From NCBI GenBank assembly GCA_018350325.1, contig JAEVLN010000014.1, positions 1,452,001-1,516,000 on the forward strand: DNA of 64,000 bases, given 5' to 3'. Shown here piece by piece: positions 1 to 12,087 of this stretch. Numbering within the stretch: position 1 is the first letter of the stretch; each line of letters begins with the position of its first letter. Source of the DNA: Globodera rostochiensis (taxonomy: Eukaryota; Nematoda; Chromadorea; Rhabditida; Heteroderidae). The notes beneath the pieces are model-generated. The model did not search any database. It had not been told where the DNA came from and worked only from the letters and a program-made list of their open reading frames with translations. Position numbers and translations under genes: made by a program.

Positions 1-191
1 CTAGTAAAAGCGTATCCCCTAATATTTTGAGTGGAGTCAACGTTCGAGTTTAACTCGACACGGAACAATGCCTACTTAAACAACAATGTATTGAGTTCAA
101 ATATGAAATGAAAGGTGCAAATTGGAAATACTATATAAAAACACAATTAGGTTATGGGCTTGGCAATGTCTATAGCCAATTCACAATCAGT

Positions 192-3100
192 TTAGAATTT
201 CCCGAGCTTTTTTGCCATTTGCACGCTCTTCTGTTTTCGGTATTCTTCGTAAATGTCAGCTTTCGAACCGAGTCCTCGGAATTGGTCCATTTTATCGCGA
301 ACTTCGCCACCGCCCACGGGCTCTTCGATGCCCTCCAAATTAAAAAGCAGTATAAACTCGTTAACAAAAAAGTCTGTCAGACCTGCTCTTTGGCACCAAG
401 GCCCTTCCCCTCCCAGCCCATCTTTGCCATCAGCTGAGCACCCTTGTTTGTTTCCCTGTTCAACGGCATCGCCGGCACTTTGAAGGAAATTGCCGCCGGT
501 TTTGGTGCCCTGCAATGTTTAAGATTAGACTATTCACAGTCAACAAAATTTACGGTTTGATTGGAATGGCAAACCCGCCAAAACTTGGCCGGTCCTCGGG
601 AGTTGGACTGCGCGATCGAGAACGTCGTCTGCGTTTAAGTGTTGGGCTAAAACGACCACATCTCTTACGCGGATTGTTGTTAATAAACAAAAACGAAAAA
701 CCTCAGAGACTTTCGGTTCTGTGGAGAGGCGGATCTTGACCCGGATGATGACCTTGACCGGCTATTCCGCGATCCACTCGAGCTCTCGCTGCTGCTGTCG
801 TCAGATGATGAATCGGACGATGATGAAGACGAGGGACTTCTCGAATCAACTTTTGCAGGTTTGCTAAAATAATCGAACAAAATAAGAAACAAAGTTGACA
901 TGAAAACCAACCTCTTTTTCTTATTTTCAGTTGGCAGTGGTGGCACAAATTTGTTGGTGATCGCATCCTCAAATGTTTTGCCCTCGTCCTTCATCTTCGC
1001 CTCCAGCTTGACTTTCATCTCACTTTTCTTGATGTAATGCTCCAACAGTCCGTTCATCTCCCATCCGTCTGCATCCCGAACACAATCAACAGGCGGAGGC
1101 AGTTGCAAGGCACTATAGAAACGTTCAATTTCACGCACCAACTGTTCACTGGGCGGCTCGGGTGGCGGCAGACGAAGGTCTTTCTCATGCAATGAATTAT
1201 ACTTTAATGGGACTTTCGTTTAATAACAGAAAACAGGCCCAACCCATCGGTTAGGCTAAAAACCAACCGTTATATCTTCAAGTTTGATCAGCGGGACCAT
1301 CATGCCAGCTGGTAGTTCATAATAAGGAGCTTTTGGGATGAGATCAACTTGACGTTGTTGTGGTGGAGTAAAGTGTGGAATTGGCGGCCCTCCAGCGGCA
1401 GGGGGAAGAGGAGGAAAAGATGGAGCCATCGTTGCTGGACCATTCCCAAGGCATGCCGAGAGCACAGGCGGTCCATGTGGTGGCGGATTTATCTCAAGCA
1501 GTGATGGAATTTTATGTGGCGAATTAACGGAAGAAAGTGGCTTCGTCTGGTCGAAGCGGGAAGAACGCCGACGGAGCTGTTCCGCTTTCTCTCGCTCGGC
1601 CGCTTGGCGTTTGCGTTCAATTTCCAGTTTTTCTTTAAAATTAACATAATACGAAATGCAAAGAATATGGATCAATTGAACTGTAAAATCTTCAACCCGG
1701 ATAAAGAGTGTTTCATGGGAAGCGACTAGGTTTTCATGACTGCTGAAAGAGTGCGAAACAGAAAATTCTAACCTCGGTAATCTCTCAAAGAAGCATCCAG
1801 TTCCGCAACCTTCGTTAGCACATGCTGTTCGTACTCTTTGTGCTGTTTGGTGTACCCCCCGAGCGTCTCTCCGATCTCTTTGTCCACTTCCGCAGCCAAT
1901 TGGTGCTGCTCCGCCACGGTCGCCGTTTGTTCCGCCAACATTGTCGCGGATGGATTTCGCAATTGTTTGTAGCATCCGTCGTCAAAATATTTGTGACCCT
2001 CCCAGACTCCGACCAATTTTTCTAATTTGTCGACAAAACTGTTGTTCGAGGCAGCCGTTGGGCTGCTGCAGGCGTACGCGTACAATTTGGGCACATAGCG
2101 CGAAAGCATCTGACGGATGCTGTCCAACTTCTTACGTTGACTAAAAATGCTTTCGATTGGGAGAACAAACATTATCACGCAGTTGTCGAGCGAGTATAAT
2201 TTAGATTAAAAGTACCAGTAATGAGCCCAATCATTGATCAGATAAAGAACGTGGAGCCGGAAGGCATCAATGGATCGTCTTTCGCGCACTCTGAATTTTA
2301 AAGATCAATGTGTAAAAAAGCGATATTTTCTTTTAATCTCTTAAAACGGGCAAAGTTCGCAACAGCAAAATCGAAAGTGCATTCAATTTCTCAACAGCTA
2401 GAAACCTGTGCAGAAGGTACGTCAGAATTATTTCACGCAATCGATCACTATTACAATTGTCGAAAATCCACTTTTTACTGTTCTAAAACCATAAATTTAA
2501 ACTCGTTACGAACAGTGAATAAAACGCCCCGAAGATTAATGTTTTTGAATAAAAATGATTCAGCTCCTGACAGACCGATATTGTTTCTTTTGATCCACTG
2601 TCCTGCAGTCGGTCAATTAACTTTTCAAAAGCAGCGATGTTGAGCCCAACTTGCTTGATAAGGTCGCTAATCCGTTTATCCTCTTTTGCTGTCCACAACG
2701 CCTCGACTTTCGCCTGAAAATTGATGCCGGAAATCTTAGGTCCTAGTTCCATATAATTAATACTTGTTTTTGGGAATTCAAAGCCAATTCATGCGCCTTC
2801 AAATTCGATTCGGATTCAATTATTTGATTTCTCAAAGCTTTTATTTGCTCCTCAATTCGCTGTTCTTCAACTTCATGAGTTTGCTGGTTGGGAACGAACG
2901 ACGGTCCTTGGACACCAACGGGCGGAGGATGTATAAAGGTACCGGCCGCTTGTTGCACTAAAACTGGGATAAGTTCCATTCAAGTAAAGGCAAACACACA
3001 ATTTTGTATCTCATAAAGCAGGCGATACTTGTAGAAATCGGAGCCTTCACCCGCGAATAAAAACCCGAACTTTGGATTGTCTCTGTGCTGTTGACGAACG

Positions 3101-3249
3101 GCTTCTTCGGAAGCGGGTCCGTTTCTGGCAACGTAAGCGGCAAATTTTTCGATTGAATCGCGCAAGTCGTTGTCTTTTTAAATTTCGAACGATTAAAAAT
3201 ATATTTAATGAAATTTCAAACCATGAGGCGGACAGGTGAGTGAAGACAT
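192..3249 (-). CDS. CHERP: CHERP-type SURP/CID/G-patch splicing factor
   Basis: Multi-exon gene. Exon 1 is 28 bp (start ATG at 3247-3249) and joins across a short intron to a SURP module (about 3173-2985; motif LRDSIEKFAAYVARNGP). A Gln/Glu-rich linker follows, then a CID-like RNA-polymerase-II-CTD-binding region (exons about 2745-2590, 2285-2215 and 2150-1770; LHVLYLINDWAHYC and KYFDDGCYKQL). Next come a proline-rich stretch, the CHERP signature YYELPAGMMVPLIKLED (about 1340-1265) and DLRLPPPEPPSEQLVREIERFYS (about 1180). An Arg/Ser tail precedes a G-patch (about 445-370; MAKMGWEGKGLGAKEQ) and the end motif GGEVRDKMDQFRGLG. This domain order is that of human CHERP, a U2 snRNP-associated nuclear splicing factor also linked to ER calcium handling. 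Stop TAA at 192-194. The G-patch frame is only visible after removing a short intron at about 366-318. Intron joins in the RS part are approximate. Confidence 0.9.
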
Positions 3250-4136
3250 TTCTGAACAAACCAGAACAAACGTTTCTTTGTTTAGAATAGAATTATGAGT
3301 TCCAATAATTCCTGAAAAGTAGTGAAAATGCTTCAATTTTTTAAGATCCGGATGCGTACTAGACACAAAGTCGCCTTCAAAATCCCCTAACGAAAAATAC
3401 TTTGTCAGATTTGTGCGACGGACCTTTTGTCGGTTTCCCTTTCTTTTTGTCCGATTTTGGCTAATTTTTGCCGTCGCTTCGTGCGTGACGAATTATTATT
3501 TCCCGAGTCAGGTATAGAGAACAGCAAAAGAGAAAAAAAGCGAGATGTACGTGCGTTTCTCTGCACAATTGAGAGGACCAATAGTGCTACAAATATATCA
3601 TTTCATTCTCTCCATGTCTTCCTTTTATTATTCAAACGATTTTTTGTTGGAAAGACCGACAGACACTAAAGCTAGAAAAGGAAAATATTGTTGAGTAGGG
3701 AAAGAAAGAGACATACGCTCGTTTTATTGGTTGGACTTGGAAGGAGAGAAAGCAGCAGCTGCATACCGCATAATCGCTGTTTTCTATGTGGGTGGAATTT
3801 TCTCGAATATAGGGGGTGAAGGGGGGGGGAATCGAAAGGGAAAGAAGGCATTCCTTCTCCCTACCGTTCGCCGTTGTGGCATAAAAAAAGGTGGTCCGCG
3901 ACAATTTGGCGCGTCCAATTTTTACGCCGAAAGCTCCTTTTTACACGCTTTAAGCTATAACTTTTGAGGAAAAGACGAATCGGTTAGCTTTCGCTTGATT
4001 AAAAATTCAACTCACATGTATCTGGCGCCCCCCTTAACCATAACTTGGTCTGACTTTTCAGGTTTTTTGTTTTTGCACTAACATCGAATTGTGCGTTGGA
4101 TTTCGATTAGAAGGCGAAGAAATATTTCTCGGCAAA
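3250..4136. other. Intergenic, divergent promoter region
   Basis: This 0.9-kb gap lies between the divergently transcribed CHERP and MLF genes and should hold both promoters. It is mixed AT-rich sequence with short G and A runs. Open frames here (for example about 3632-3904, minus) show no domain or plausible splice context. I see no RNA gene. Confidence 0.6.
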
Positions 4137-5612
4137 ATGTTTGGTGGAGGTGGAGATCCCTTCAGAAACCCCTTTGAGTAAGTTGTCGACAGACTAAGCC
4201 ATAAATATTTTTCTAGGCTATTCATTATGTATGATTATGTTACATTTGGTTGTTTAGACACATGCATAATCAAATGAGACAGATGGACAACATGATGAAC
4301 ACGATGCTGGGCGATGCATGGGACATGCTCAACGGTTTTGGAATGATGGGTGCGCCTCATCAACCGATGCTCACAGACGATTCGCAACGCCACCAATTAA
4401 TGCCTCATCGACAGCAGCAACCGCAACAGCGTTTTGGTGACGATATGATGATGAGTCCATTTGGGGGAATCTTTGGCGGAATGATGCAACAGATGGTTTT
4501 TTTGATAGAAAAGGCGAATTTGATATTTTACTTTAAGCAACATATGCATAATCGAGCGATTGTTGATCCGAATTCGATAGTCTTCTCCGAATCAACAATG
4601 GTTTCTTATGATGGGAACGGGCAGCCGAAGGTTGTTCAACATTCAACACGAAAGGCTGGCGATGTTAAGGAGACCAGGAAGTAATAAGGAAATATCCAAT
4701 CTTTTTTAATTTAGAGTTTTTCAATAGTTTAAAGTTTTGGTGTTTATTTTAAAAGGGGTGAAAACCTTAGAAGTCGGTCCAATTTTGTTTTGATGGATTT
4801 TCAGTTTAGGTTTTAATGATTCCACGTTTTGCTTAGAACTCTTCGAGACGGTGGTCGGGAAGAGATGACTGTCGGTCATTCAATTGGTGAACGTTCTCAT
4901 ATAATCGAGAAGAAGCGGAACAAAGAAGGGAAAGTTCGCCAGCAGCAGAAATTTGTCAATCTTGACGAAGGTATGCGAAATTTGAAACATTTTCGAAAAT
5001 TGTTTCTTAAGAGCAAGCTGAGGAATTTAATCGCCAGTTCAAAACGCGCGCTAGAGATAATTTAGACAACTTTTTTGGTGGGAGAGACTATCGTCAGCAT
5101 GCGATTGAAAACGGCGGCAAATACCGCGGCGGAGGCAAAGGCGCAAATGGCGTTTCGTCTTCGTCCCACCAGCATCGCAATTCCGGAGTGAGCCCAACAC
5201 CAATTATCACTGTTCCGGAAGATGACGACGACGAAGAATTCAATCGGTTAACTTATTTTGCTTATTCGAAACCGAGCTCCATTCTGTCCTAAACTATACT
5301 TCAAAAACTGAGTTGGAACATTTGCTGGAAACTTTAAGTGAATGGAACTCAGGTTCGGGGAGGTTTTTTTAAATTTGGGGTGCACCATCAAAACTTACAC
5401 AAGTTGCAATAATTAATCTGACTGAAATGTAAGGTTTGGTACCAATTTCCAGGAGAGCTCCTCGTAACCGTCGTGGGGATGGTCGCTATGACGAGGACGT
5501 TGTCTATTCCAACAGTGGCATGGGTCCTACTATTCAAGAAATCAACGACGATGAGGCTGACTCGGCAGACCCGAAACGCCGCAAAGGCTTGTTCGGCAAG
5601 TTCCGCGGCTGA
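4137..5612 (+). CDS. mlf: Myeloid leukemia factor (MLF) homologue
   Basis: Six exons: 4137 to about 4175, 4256-4495, 4541-4681, 4835-4971, 5013-5250 and 5454-5612. All joins keep frame: phase-2 join at GA|A, then phase 0, and so on. The N-terminus is Met-, Gly- and His-rich (FEHMHNQMRQMDNMM). The conserved MLF core follows: IVDPNSIVFSESTMVSYDG, a basic KAGDVKETRK, then TLRDGGREEMTVGHSIGERS and a FVNLDE motif. This order matches animal MLF1/MLF2, small nucleo-cytoplasmic adaptor proteins implicated in transcriptional and stress/aggregate control. The C-terminal third (DDDDEEFNR, then a Lys/Arg-rich end) is variable in the family. Stop TGA at 5610-5612. The Met start is the first ATG of the frame and lies just after an intron-like AT-rich leader. 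Confidence 0.9.
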
Positions 5613-6291
5613 GCATCGATCGAGTTTGAATTTGGTCAAGAAACAGCATATTTCGGGATTGATTATGTAATAACTCTGAATTTCTGTCACCAAAGGTGAT
5701 CGCTTCCTTTAATCCCAAGCTTATATCAAAAAGGGGATTTTATCCCTCTTCCTCTAAATTTATCTGTCATTTTATGCTCGTATATGATGGACATAGTTTT
5801 TTCTGCTTTCATAAATGTACTTTGGATTAATTGATCGAGTGTGCGCGAAAACTAAATTAGGAGATACAGTCCCGCAACCCCCCACCCTCGAAATGTTTTT
5901 TGAGAAAAAGCCCCATTTTAGAAAGTCCTGACAATAACTTATTCAGTCAAAAAAAATTCTCGACGGGGCCGTCGGACTTCTCAATTCTTAAATTACTTTA
6001 AAACACGAGTTGAGATGGCTTAAATCGCCCATTTCCGCGTTTTTCTATTTTTATATCAATGGAAAGGCATTTTTGGCAAGTGACGTGTCAACAGTGACTA
6101 AAACCGATAAAATTGTGTACAAAATTGTTTTGTGAGTTGAAGTAACTTGCTCTGGCTCGAAATCTATTAGTTAGAGTAATTAGGATTTTCTATCTTAACT
6201 GCATTTAAATGTATTGATGAGACTACGAGCCAAAGAGTGGAGGGAGATATGATGGAACAACAATGGAGGTGTTTTGGGTGTTAAGCTCGTT
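5613..6291. other. Intergenic, 3' of MLF
   Basis: AT-rich sequence with no supported gene. The stretch at about 5935-5985 (a Ctcgacgg..ccgtcgg hairpin) faintly resembles the inner part of the hAT-like MITE at 39.2-39.8 kb; this could be a decayed repeat. Confidence 0.4.
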
Positions 6292-6815
6292 TCAATCAGA
6301 CGGAGTTTGATCTTTTGATTTATTTACATCACTTTCTCCGGCGGACGGAGTTGGGTCTTCGGGAACCCTTCCAATCTCCGCGTTGTCCGCTCCATTTCCT
6401 TCAGCAGATGTTTCCTCCTTGCGTCGGAAGAGAGCCCACTGTGGGCTCCAAATGGAATTATACAATCGGGAGACAAAATTGGACTGTTGTTGTTGCTGTT
6501 GTGGGGTCGGCGACGCTGTTTGACGGTGGCAGGACGATGTTGGTTGACGCAGAGAAAACCGTTCCAACGCATTACGGGCAAACTGAACAAATCAATTTTG
6601 GAGAAAGCTATGGGTTTTTACAAAATAACTCAAACCAAATGGTTTTCTAGAAATAGGGCGGTGGGAAAAATTCACCATCCATAAAAGACAATTCGAACAC
6701 GTGCCCCCCCCCCTCCACTGACCACGCTGGACGAAGATGGTGACACTGGTTGTGACGTGGCACGTCTCTCCAAGTCTTCTGCTGGCCGTCGTTCATACAC
6801 AACGTCGCCGGCTAA
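6292..6815 (-). CDS. Possible extra 3' exons of the Rab11-FIP gene or a small separate gene
   Basis: Two minus-strand frames downstream of the Rab11-FIP stop look protein-like. One (about 6810-6710) reads LAGDVVYERRPAEDLERRAT then SPSSSSV. The other (about 6580-6292) has a QQQQQQ run, a Trp-containing segment (RLYNSIWSPQWALFRRKEE) and an acidic tail ending at a stop at 6292. Codon use looks real, but no canonical splice donor lies between the Rab11-binding domain and the upstream stop at 6819, so they cannot be joined to the gene by GT..AG rules. They may be an alternative terminus, a GC..AG junction or a separate small gene. Confidence 0.3.
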
Positions 6816-6818
6816 TTG

Positions 6819-9030
6819 CTATAACTGTTTGGAGCCGTTTGACGCAGTGGAGCAGTTCATGTCGTCCTTAATTTCCAGAATCTCTGGGTGCAATTCGACC
6901 ACCCTCATCAAAATGCCTAAAAGCAAATGAAATAAGGTAAGAAGGAGGGAGGTGTGGATATCAGACCAACCGTTAATGTAATTGCGCAGCTTCTGGTTGT
7001 CAATGTCTTGCTCCTTTATAATGTCTAACATCTAAAAGCCCCCATAAATTTAACACAGAAAAAACAATTTATTTACCCGACGATGATCCATTCCGGTGCC
7101 GCTCAGTTCCGCCGCCAGACTCGGCTGACCCGCGTCGGCTAACAAATTTTTGCCACACTCCACCGAATTGTGCAACAGTTGCGCCTGCAGATCCGTACAT
7201 TGCTCTTGCAACTCGCGGTTGTCCATGCTAAGCCGCTCCACTTCTTCCTCGAGCTGTATAATCTAAACGGGGAAAAACATCGGCAAATGCAAAAATTCCT
7301 TTTGCTTCATACTTTGTCAGTCAGCGAACCCTGCCTCGGCACGGAGTCCAGTCCACTTTGGCGGAGTTCGTCCGCCTGACGAGCCAATTCTTCCAGAAAC
7401 ACGGAATTGTCCTCCAACCGATTGGACATTTCGCGCCGATAGCTAAACCAAAAAGGACCGTCAGCGCCGTTTCTGTGGCATCCGTTATGCGCTTTTTTCA
7501 GATTGGTCACAACAGAGGAGAGGACAGAGCTTAGGAAGGAGCCCATAATCGGTTATTTCCATTTATAGTTGAATCAATTAAGGATTATTTAGCCAGGGAA
7601 CGGTGGGACAGATGGACGATGTGTGGACACATCTGTCGCAAGGTAGCAGAGATGAGCTCTGGTCACCTTCTTATAAAAACCAGGAATCAGAATAACTGAT
7701 TTTCTGATGCAAAAAGCATTTGAAAGAAAAACGCCGGATTTGTTAAAGAATTCGAAGTGGATGCTCTACATACAGAATATTTGAAAAAAAATAATTGAAA
7801 AACTGATAAAAATTATGAAACAAGCAAAATTGTTGCGCCTGTGTAACTTGCAACATTCTTACTATGTTTTTATTGTGTTCGAAAGCTGCTGAATTTGCGG
7901 ACGTCACGACACCCTCCACCCAGTGGCGTAGCCAGGAAAAAAATTTCGGGGGGGGGGGGAATTCCCTCCCCCACCCCCTGGCTATGCCACTGCCTCCACC
8001 ACTCTCTGAATACCCCGCACCTGTCGAACTCCCTCCTAAGCTGTCTGTGCTCTGTTTGCTCCTTCTCCGCCTCCTGCTGAGCTTCTACCAACTGTTCCTG
8101 CAGTTTCTCTAAGCGTCCACGCGCCTCTTTCAGTTCGCCTGCCATGCGGTCTTTCTCCCTCTCCGACTGTGCCACTTCATTCGACAGCATTTGATGTCTG
8201 AACGGAAAGTTTAGATAAATCATTTCGCGTCTCTTTCGGCTAACGCACTTCAGCGACTCCCTTTCGGCCTCCAATTGTCGTTCACGCTCCATTCGATGGG
8301 CGAGCTCTCGCGACTTCGCCCTCTCCTCATCATATTTCTCAGTCCACCTGAAAATGAGCAAATTCAGTTGAATGTCCCTCGACAAAAAGTCCATGACGAC
8401 CTCTGTTCAGTGGCATGTAAATGTTCCTCTAGCAGATGAACTCTCTCCTGCAAAATTGCGTTGTCCGTCCGCAGACTAAAATGTCAGTTTTATGCGAATT
8501 TAAAAACGGCTTGTTTAAAATGTGCTGACCGTGACTTTTCCTCGTTGACCATCATTTTCTCCTCCTGCAGTTCGTTTAATTTTTGTGCCAAAATGGACAT
8601 CTAAAGAGAAAAAACAACAAAATTAAAACAAATTCAAAAAAAAAGGGATCTTAATTTTGACTGGCCTGGTTGGTGGCATTTCCGAAATCTGTGCTGATGG
8701 AGTCGCGGTCATTGAACTGCATCAGCTCGGGTTCGGAATTGAACGAATTTCGGCGTGAGTTCAGCCGACCGTTCAGATAGAGGCGAGAAGCCACCGACGA
8801 GGAAGAGGACGGCAAAGTGCCGTTGGAGAGAGATGGCGAGGGCTCAGCCTGAAATTCCAAAATGTTTTTGATTTATTGTTTAATTCTCCTTGGTCCATTC
8901 CATCAAAGTACAATTATGCATAAATTTATGTCAGCATAAGGACCTCTAAGTAGTCCATTGAGCGGATACACCTCACTTGGTGCTGTCGTTGCAATTCGCG
9001 CACTTTGTTCGCAATTTTGAGGTTTTTGTC
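6819..9030 (-). CDS. Rab11 family-interacting protein, class II (FIP3/FIP4/Nuf-like)
   Basis: Reading 5' to 3' on the minus strand: a short exon ending KVRELQRQHQ (about 9015-8985); a Ser-rich exon (about 8850-8660); then a long run of coiled-coil exons (about 8600-8530, 8475-8405, 8345-8255, 8195-8060, 7440-7310 and 7260-7075) full of Glu/Gln/Leu heptads. The end is the Rab11-binding domain in two exons, DIIKEQDIDNQKLRNYING (about 7031-6970) and ILMRVVELHPEILEIKDD (about 6915). That C-terminus is the hallmark of FIP3/FIP4 and Drosophila Nuf, dimeric Rab11/Arf effectors of recycling endosomes and cytokinesis. Stop TAG at 6819-6821. The 5' end is unresolved: the first visible exon appears to start at an AG acceptor in phase 2, so at least one further exon lies beyond about 9030, possibly across the G-rich DNA. 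No EF hands were found. Confidence 0.8.
7921..7992. mobile_element. 72-bp hAT-like MITE in an intron
   Basis: Ends are 16-bp inverted repeats (CAGTGGCGTAGCCAGG at 7921-7936; complement with one mismatch at 7977-7992). They enclose an A/T patch and a G run opposite a C run. The element is flanked by the direct repeat CCTCCACC (7913-7920 and 7993-8000). An 8-bp duplication and a CAGTGG terminus are characteristic of hAT elements. It lies in an intron of the Rab11-FIP gene. A half copy of the terminus (CTGGCTACGCCA) lies near 20548. Confidence 0.8.
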
Positions 9031-9039
9031 GGGAAAGAT

Positions 9040-12000
9040 TTAATGGAATGATGAAGGCGCAAAATCTTCTACATATATGTACCTATTTTGCAATACAAAT
9101 TAATTAATTGTCGACTTTTTGGCGATAAAGGGAGGGGCAAAGGGAGGGGGAGGAGGTTTACGATTTTTACCTCCTTCAATCAGTGCGCGCAAAAACGATC
9201 GAAATTGAGGGAGCGAATTGAGGGGGGGGAAACGAGTGAACAATGCAAAAATAATCGTCGAGCGAACTACAAAATAACCCGGTCCCGGGCAGCGCGAAGC
9301 ATTCGAAATGGGAAGGAAGGAGTCGGGGCTAAATTTAATCGATCGATTGATGACTGTTGGGATGGGATGGATCTCGGAGAAATCCGGATTAGATAGGATT
9401 TAGGATGGAATAAGTACGCAAGAAAGATTGACAGAAGAGAAGACTTTTTTTTAGTTAAATTTAAATTTACAGTCAAAATAGGAGTGCAATTTAACATTCG
9501 AAGCAAAAGGCATTAGCCATTCGTCCATGGATTGGGTGTATAGAATGGAAGAATGAATTGGAAAGGTGGGAAATTGCAGGCGCCGGCCTGGGAGAGACGA
9601 CAGAAACACAGCAGAGGAATTGTTTTTGTGTTGGGAATGGCCTTCGGACAGAAGGCAAGGGCACACAAATCGGAGGAACAAAAACGTTCTGAACTTTTGC
9701 CCCCCCCCCCCCCCCCCTCTCTCTCTGCGCTTGCGCTTTGCATGGCTTTCACTTTGTGCAAATTGTGAGGAGCAAAAAAACGTGCGTATTTTTGCGGGCT
9801 GATTGACGTTGGGAAGACGGGGGGGGGATGAGTTGGGTTGGCGAATGGAGGAGGTCACAAGAAGGGAAGGGTCTCCCCCCCCCCCCCCCCCCCCCCCCCG
9901 CCACCACACCGCACACAGTCAGTCATGGATGGGGACGAAAGTGATGGGAACAGATGGGGGGGGGGGGGTGAGGCAGCGAGTTTTAAAAAAAACCGGCAGA
10001 GGAACAAAACGAAGTTGGGGAGAAGAAGGAAGACATTCTGTAGGGGGGGGGGAAGGACTTTTAAGGATTCTTTTCAAGTGGCTGATCGAATTGCAGTAAA
10101 TGGGAGGGGGGGGGGAAGGACTTTTAAGGATTCTTTTCAAGTGGCTGATCGAATTGCAGTAAATGGGAGGGGGGGAGGGTCGGCTAGCGGAAGTTGTTTC
10201 ACGCGACTTTGCTTGAGGGTAATTTTATGTGTCGGATTGGATTCATTCTTTTGGGGAATGAGGTCGCCGATTTTGATGAGGGCGGAAAGCTTTTTGTGTG
10301 CAGTGGAGGAGATGGAAATATGAGCGAATTTGGAGGGTGCGCAATGGGCGCAGAAAAAGGAGCGAATGAATGATTTATAATTTGAACATACGCACGTACT
10401 TTAGTGGGGGGGGGGGGGATAAAGAGTAAGGCATTCACAGCACTGGGTGGGGAGAAGTGATGCATTGTTGTGGGGGTGGGGGTGGGGGGGAATGGGATCG
10501 GATGGTCGGGGAAGGCAAAAAACGAGATTTCTGATGGGTTGGACCATCATAAGCAATTAATGCATCTTTGCGCGGGGGGGGGGGGAGGTTGTTACGCAAT
10601 GAAGTAGGCTTGGAAGTTCGGTCGGCCAATTGAATCACGTTATGACGAATGAGATGAGCGCGGCCAGAAGAAACCAGCGGTTTGGTGGTAAAATTGAAGA
10701 GAACGGCGGGAGGGGGAGGGGGGAGGGGGGGAGGGGGAGGGGGGGGGGAGGGGGTGATCGCCGATCATGGGGCCTATACATTTTAGACGACAAACGGCAA
10801 AAATCGCCTGTCGTCGGAATTTTTATAGCCCCCCCCCCCCGCCCCCGAAGGGTGGGGACCATTTTTAATGTTTTGAAACAACTTCATCAGTGGTGGGAAT
10901 AATGTGTTGGGAGATTGTATAACTTGACGGTTACTTTGTAAGTCATTACGAATGTGTGAATGTTTCGTTGTTTGAGTTTGAGTACTCCAGCAGTCCCTCA
11001 AAACGCGAGAATAAAGCCGATGGGGGAGGGGGGGGGGGGACGGATCGATTTTTGTGTCGCTTGAGGGGGGGGGGGGGACTGGAATGAGAATCGAGAATGG
11101 TTTTCGAGGGGGGGGGGGGGAAAAAGGCCCTCAAATGTACCCTTTTGGGGTGATTCAGAGTAAGTCACGACGTCTCATCGACAGAGTGCATTCATTGCCC
11201 AAAACAAATACAAAAATATGTAAATGCTGGACCGGCTGAATTTGAGGAGAAATGTGTGACAAACATCGGAAGATGAACGAAAATTTCAAAAAAAATTTAT
11301 TTACACTAATTTATTCTACCTATTTGGATGGGTCGGGTTAAAAAACTCCTTAATTAAAACAAACATCGGATTTTAGTTGTTGTTCAAGATTTCGACAATA
11401 ATCAGTTGAGATTGACGGCAATACAGAGCTTTTTTGCGATATGAAAAATCAAAGTTCATAAGGAGAAATTGGGGGGGGGGGGGGCGGGGGATCGAATGAC
11501 AAACGGCCGGAGGGTGCATGGGAAACTGCTGATTTTGCTTTCGGATGAGAAGACAGAAATTATGGGAGAGTGGGGCAAAATTCATCAAACATTGGGGAAT
11601 ACGCAATTTCTCTAAAAAATGTGGAGAAGGTGAAGAAATGATTCATTGACTTTTGAAATCGCGAAATGTTTGAAAACGGAGGAACTGGGCGAGGGGGGGG
11701 GGCGAAGGGGGGGGGGGGGATGTGAAGAAATTGAAGGACAACAAGGCCAATGAGGGGCACAAAGCTGAACAAATTGCTGGAAGGTGCTCGGGACCAAATT
11801 TATTCATTGCATTTCTTTCCATTCATTGACGAATTGGATGGATAGGGGGGGGGGCAAAGGGGGGGGGGGTAATGTCGATGAGATGAACGGACGAGCGGAT
11901 GAAGCCACCCCCCCCCCCCCCCCCTCGGCCGCCCTTTCAGGCCCAAATTCTGTTTTTTGTTTGTCCCCAACATAATTGTTGACAGCAGTAATAAAAGGAT

Positions 12001-12087
12001 GATAAATAAAGAGAAAATGCGATGGGTTGGAAAGCGAATGCGCTCATTTATTTGGAAATTCGTAAACACAGCAATCCCCCGATCAAA
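9040..12087. other. Gene-poor region with many long G runs
   Basis: About 3 kb without a supported gene. The plus strand carries many G runs of 8-15 bases (for example near 9957, 10035, 10105, 10408, 10575, 10740, 11030, 11064, 11110, 11471, 11693 and 11860) and a few C runs (9701, 9876 and 11907). Open frames here are Gly/Pro/Arg-rich readings of these runs. It could contain the 5' exon of the Rab11-FIP gene (minus) and the promoter of the ShKT gene (plus). Confidence 0.6.
10051..10176. repeat. Two-copy 63-bp tandem repeat
   Basis: The unit starts GGAAGGACTTTTAAGGATTC and ends in AAATGGGAGGGGGG. Copies are at 10051-10113 and about 10114-10175 and are identical apart from the length of the G run. 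Confidence 0.9.

Noticed and set aside
9451..11239. Many Pro- or Gly-rich open frames
   Set aside because: They are readings of G/C runs in several frames at once, with no motifs or splice logic.
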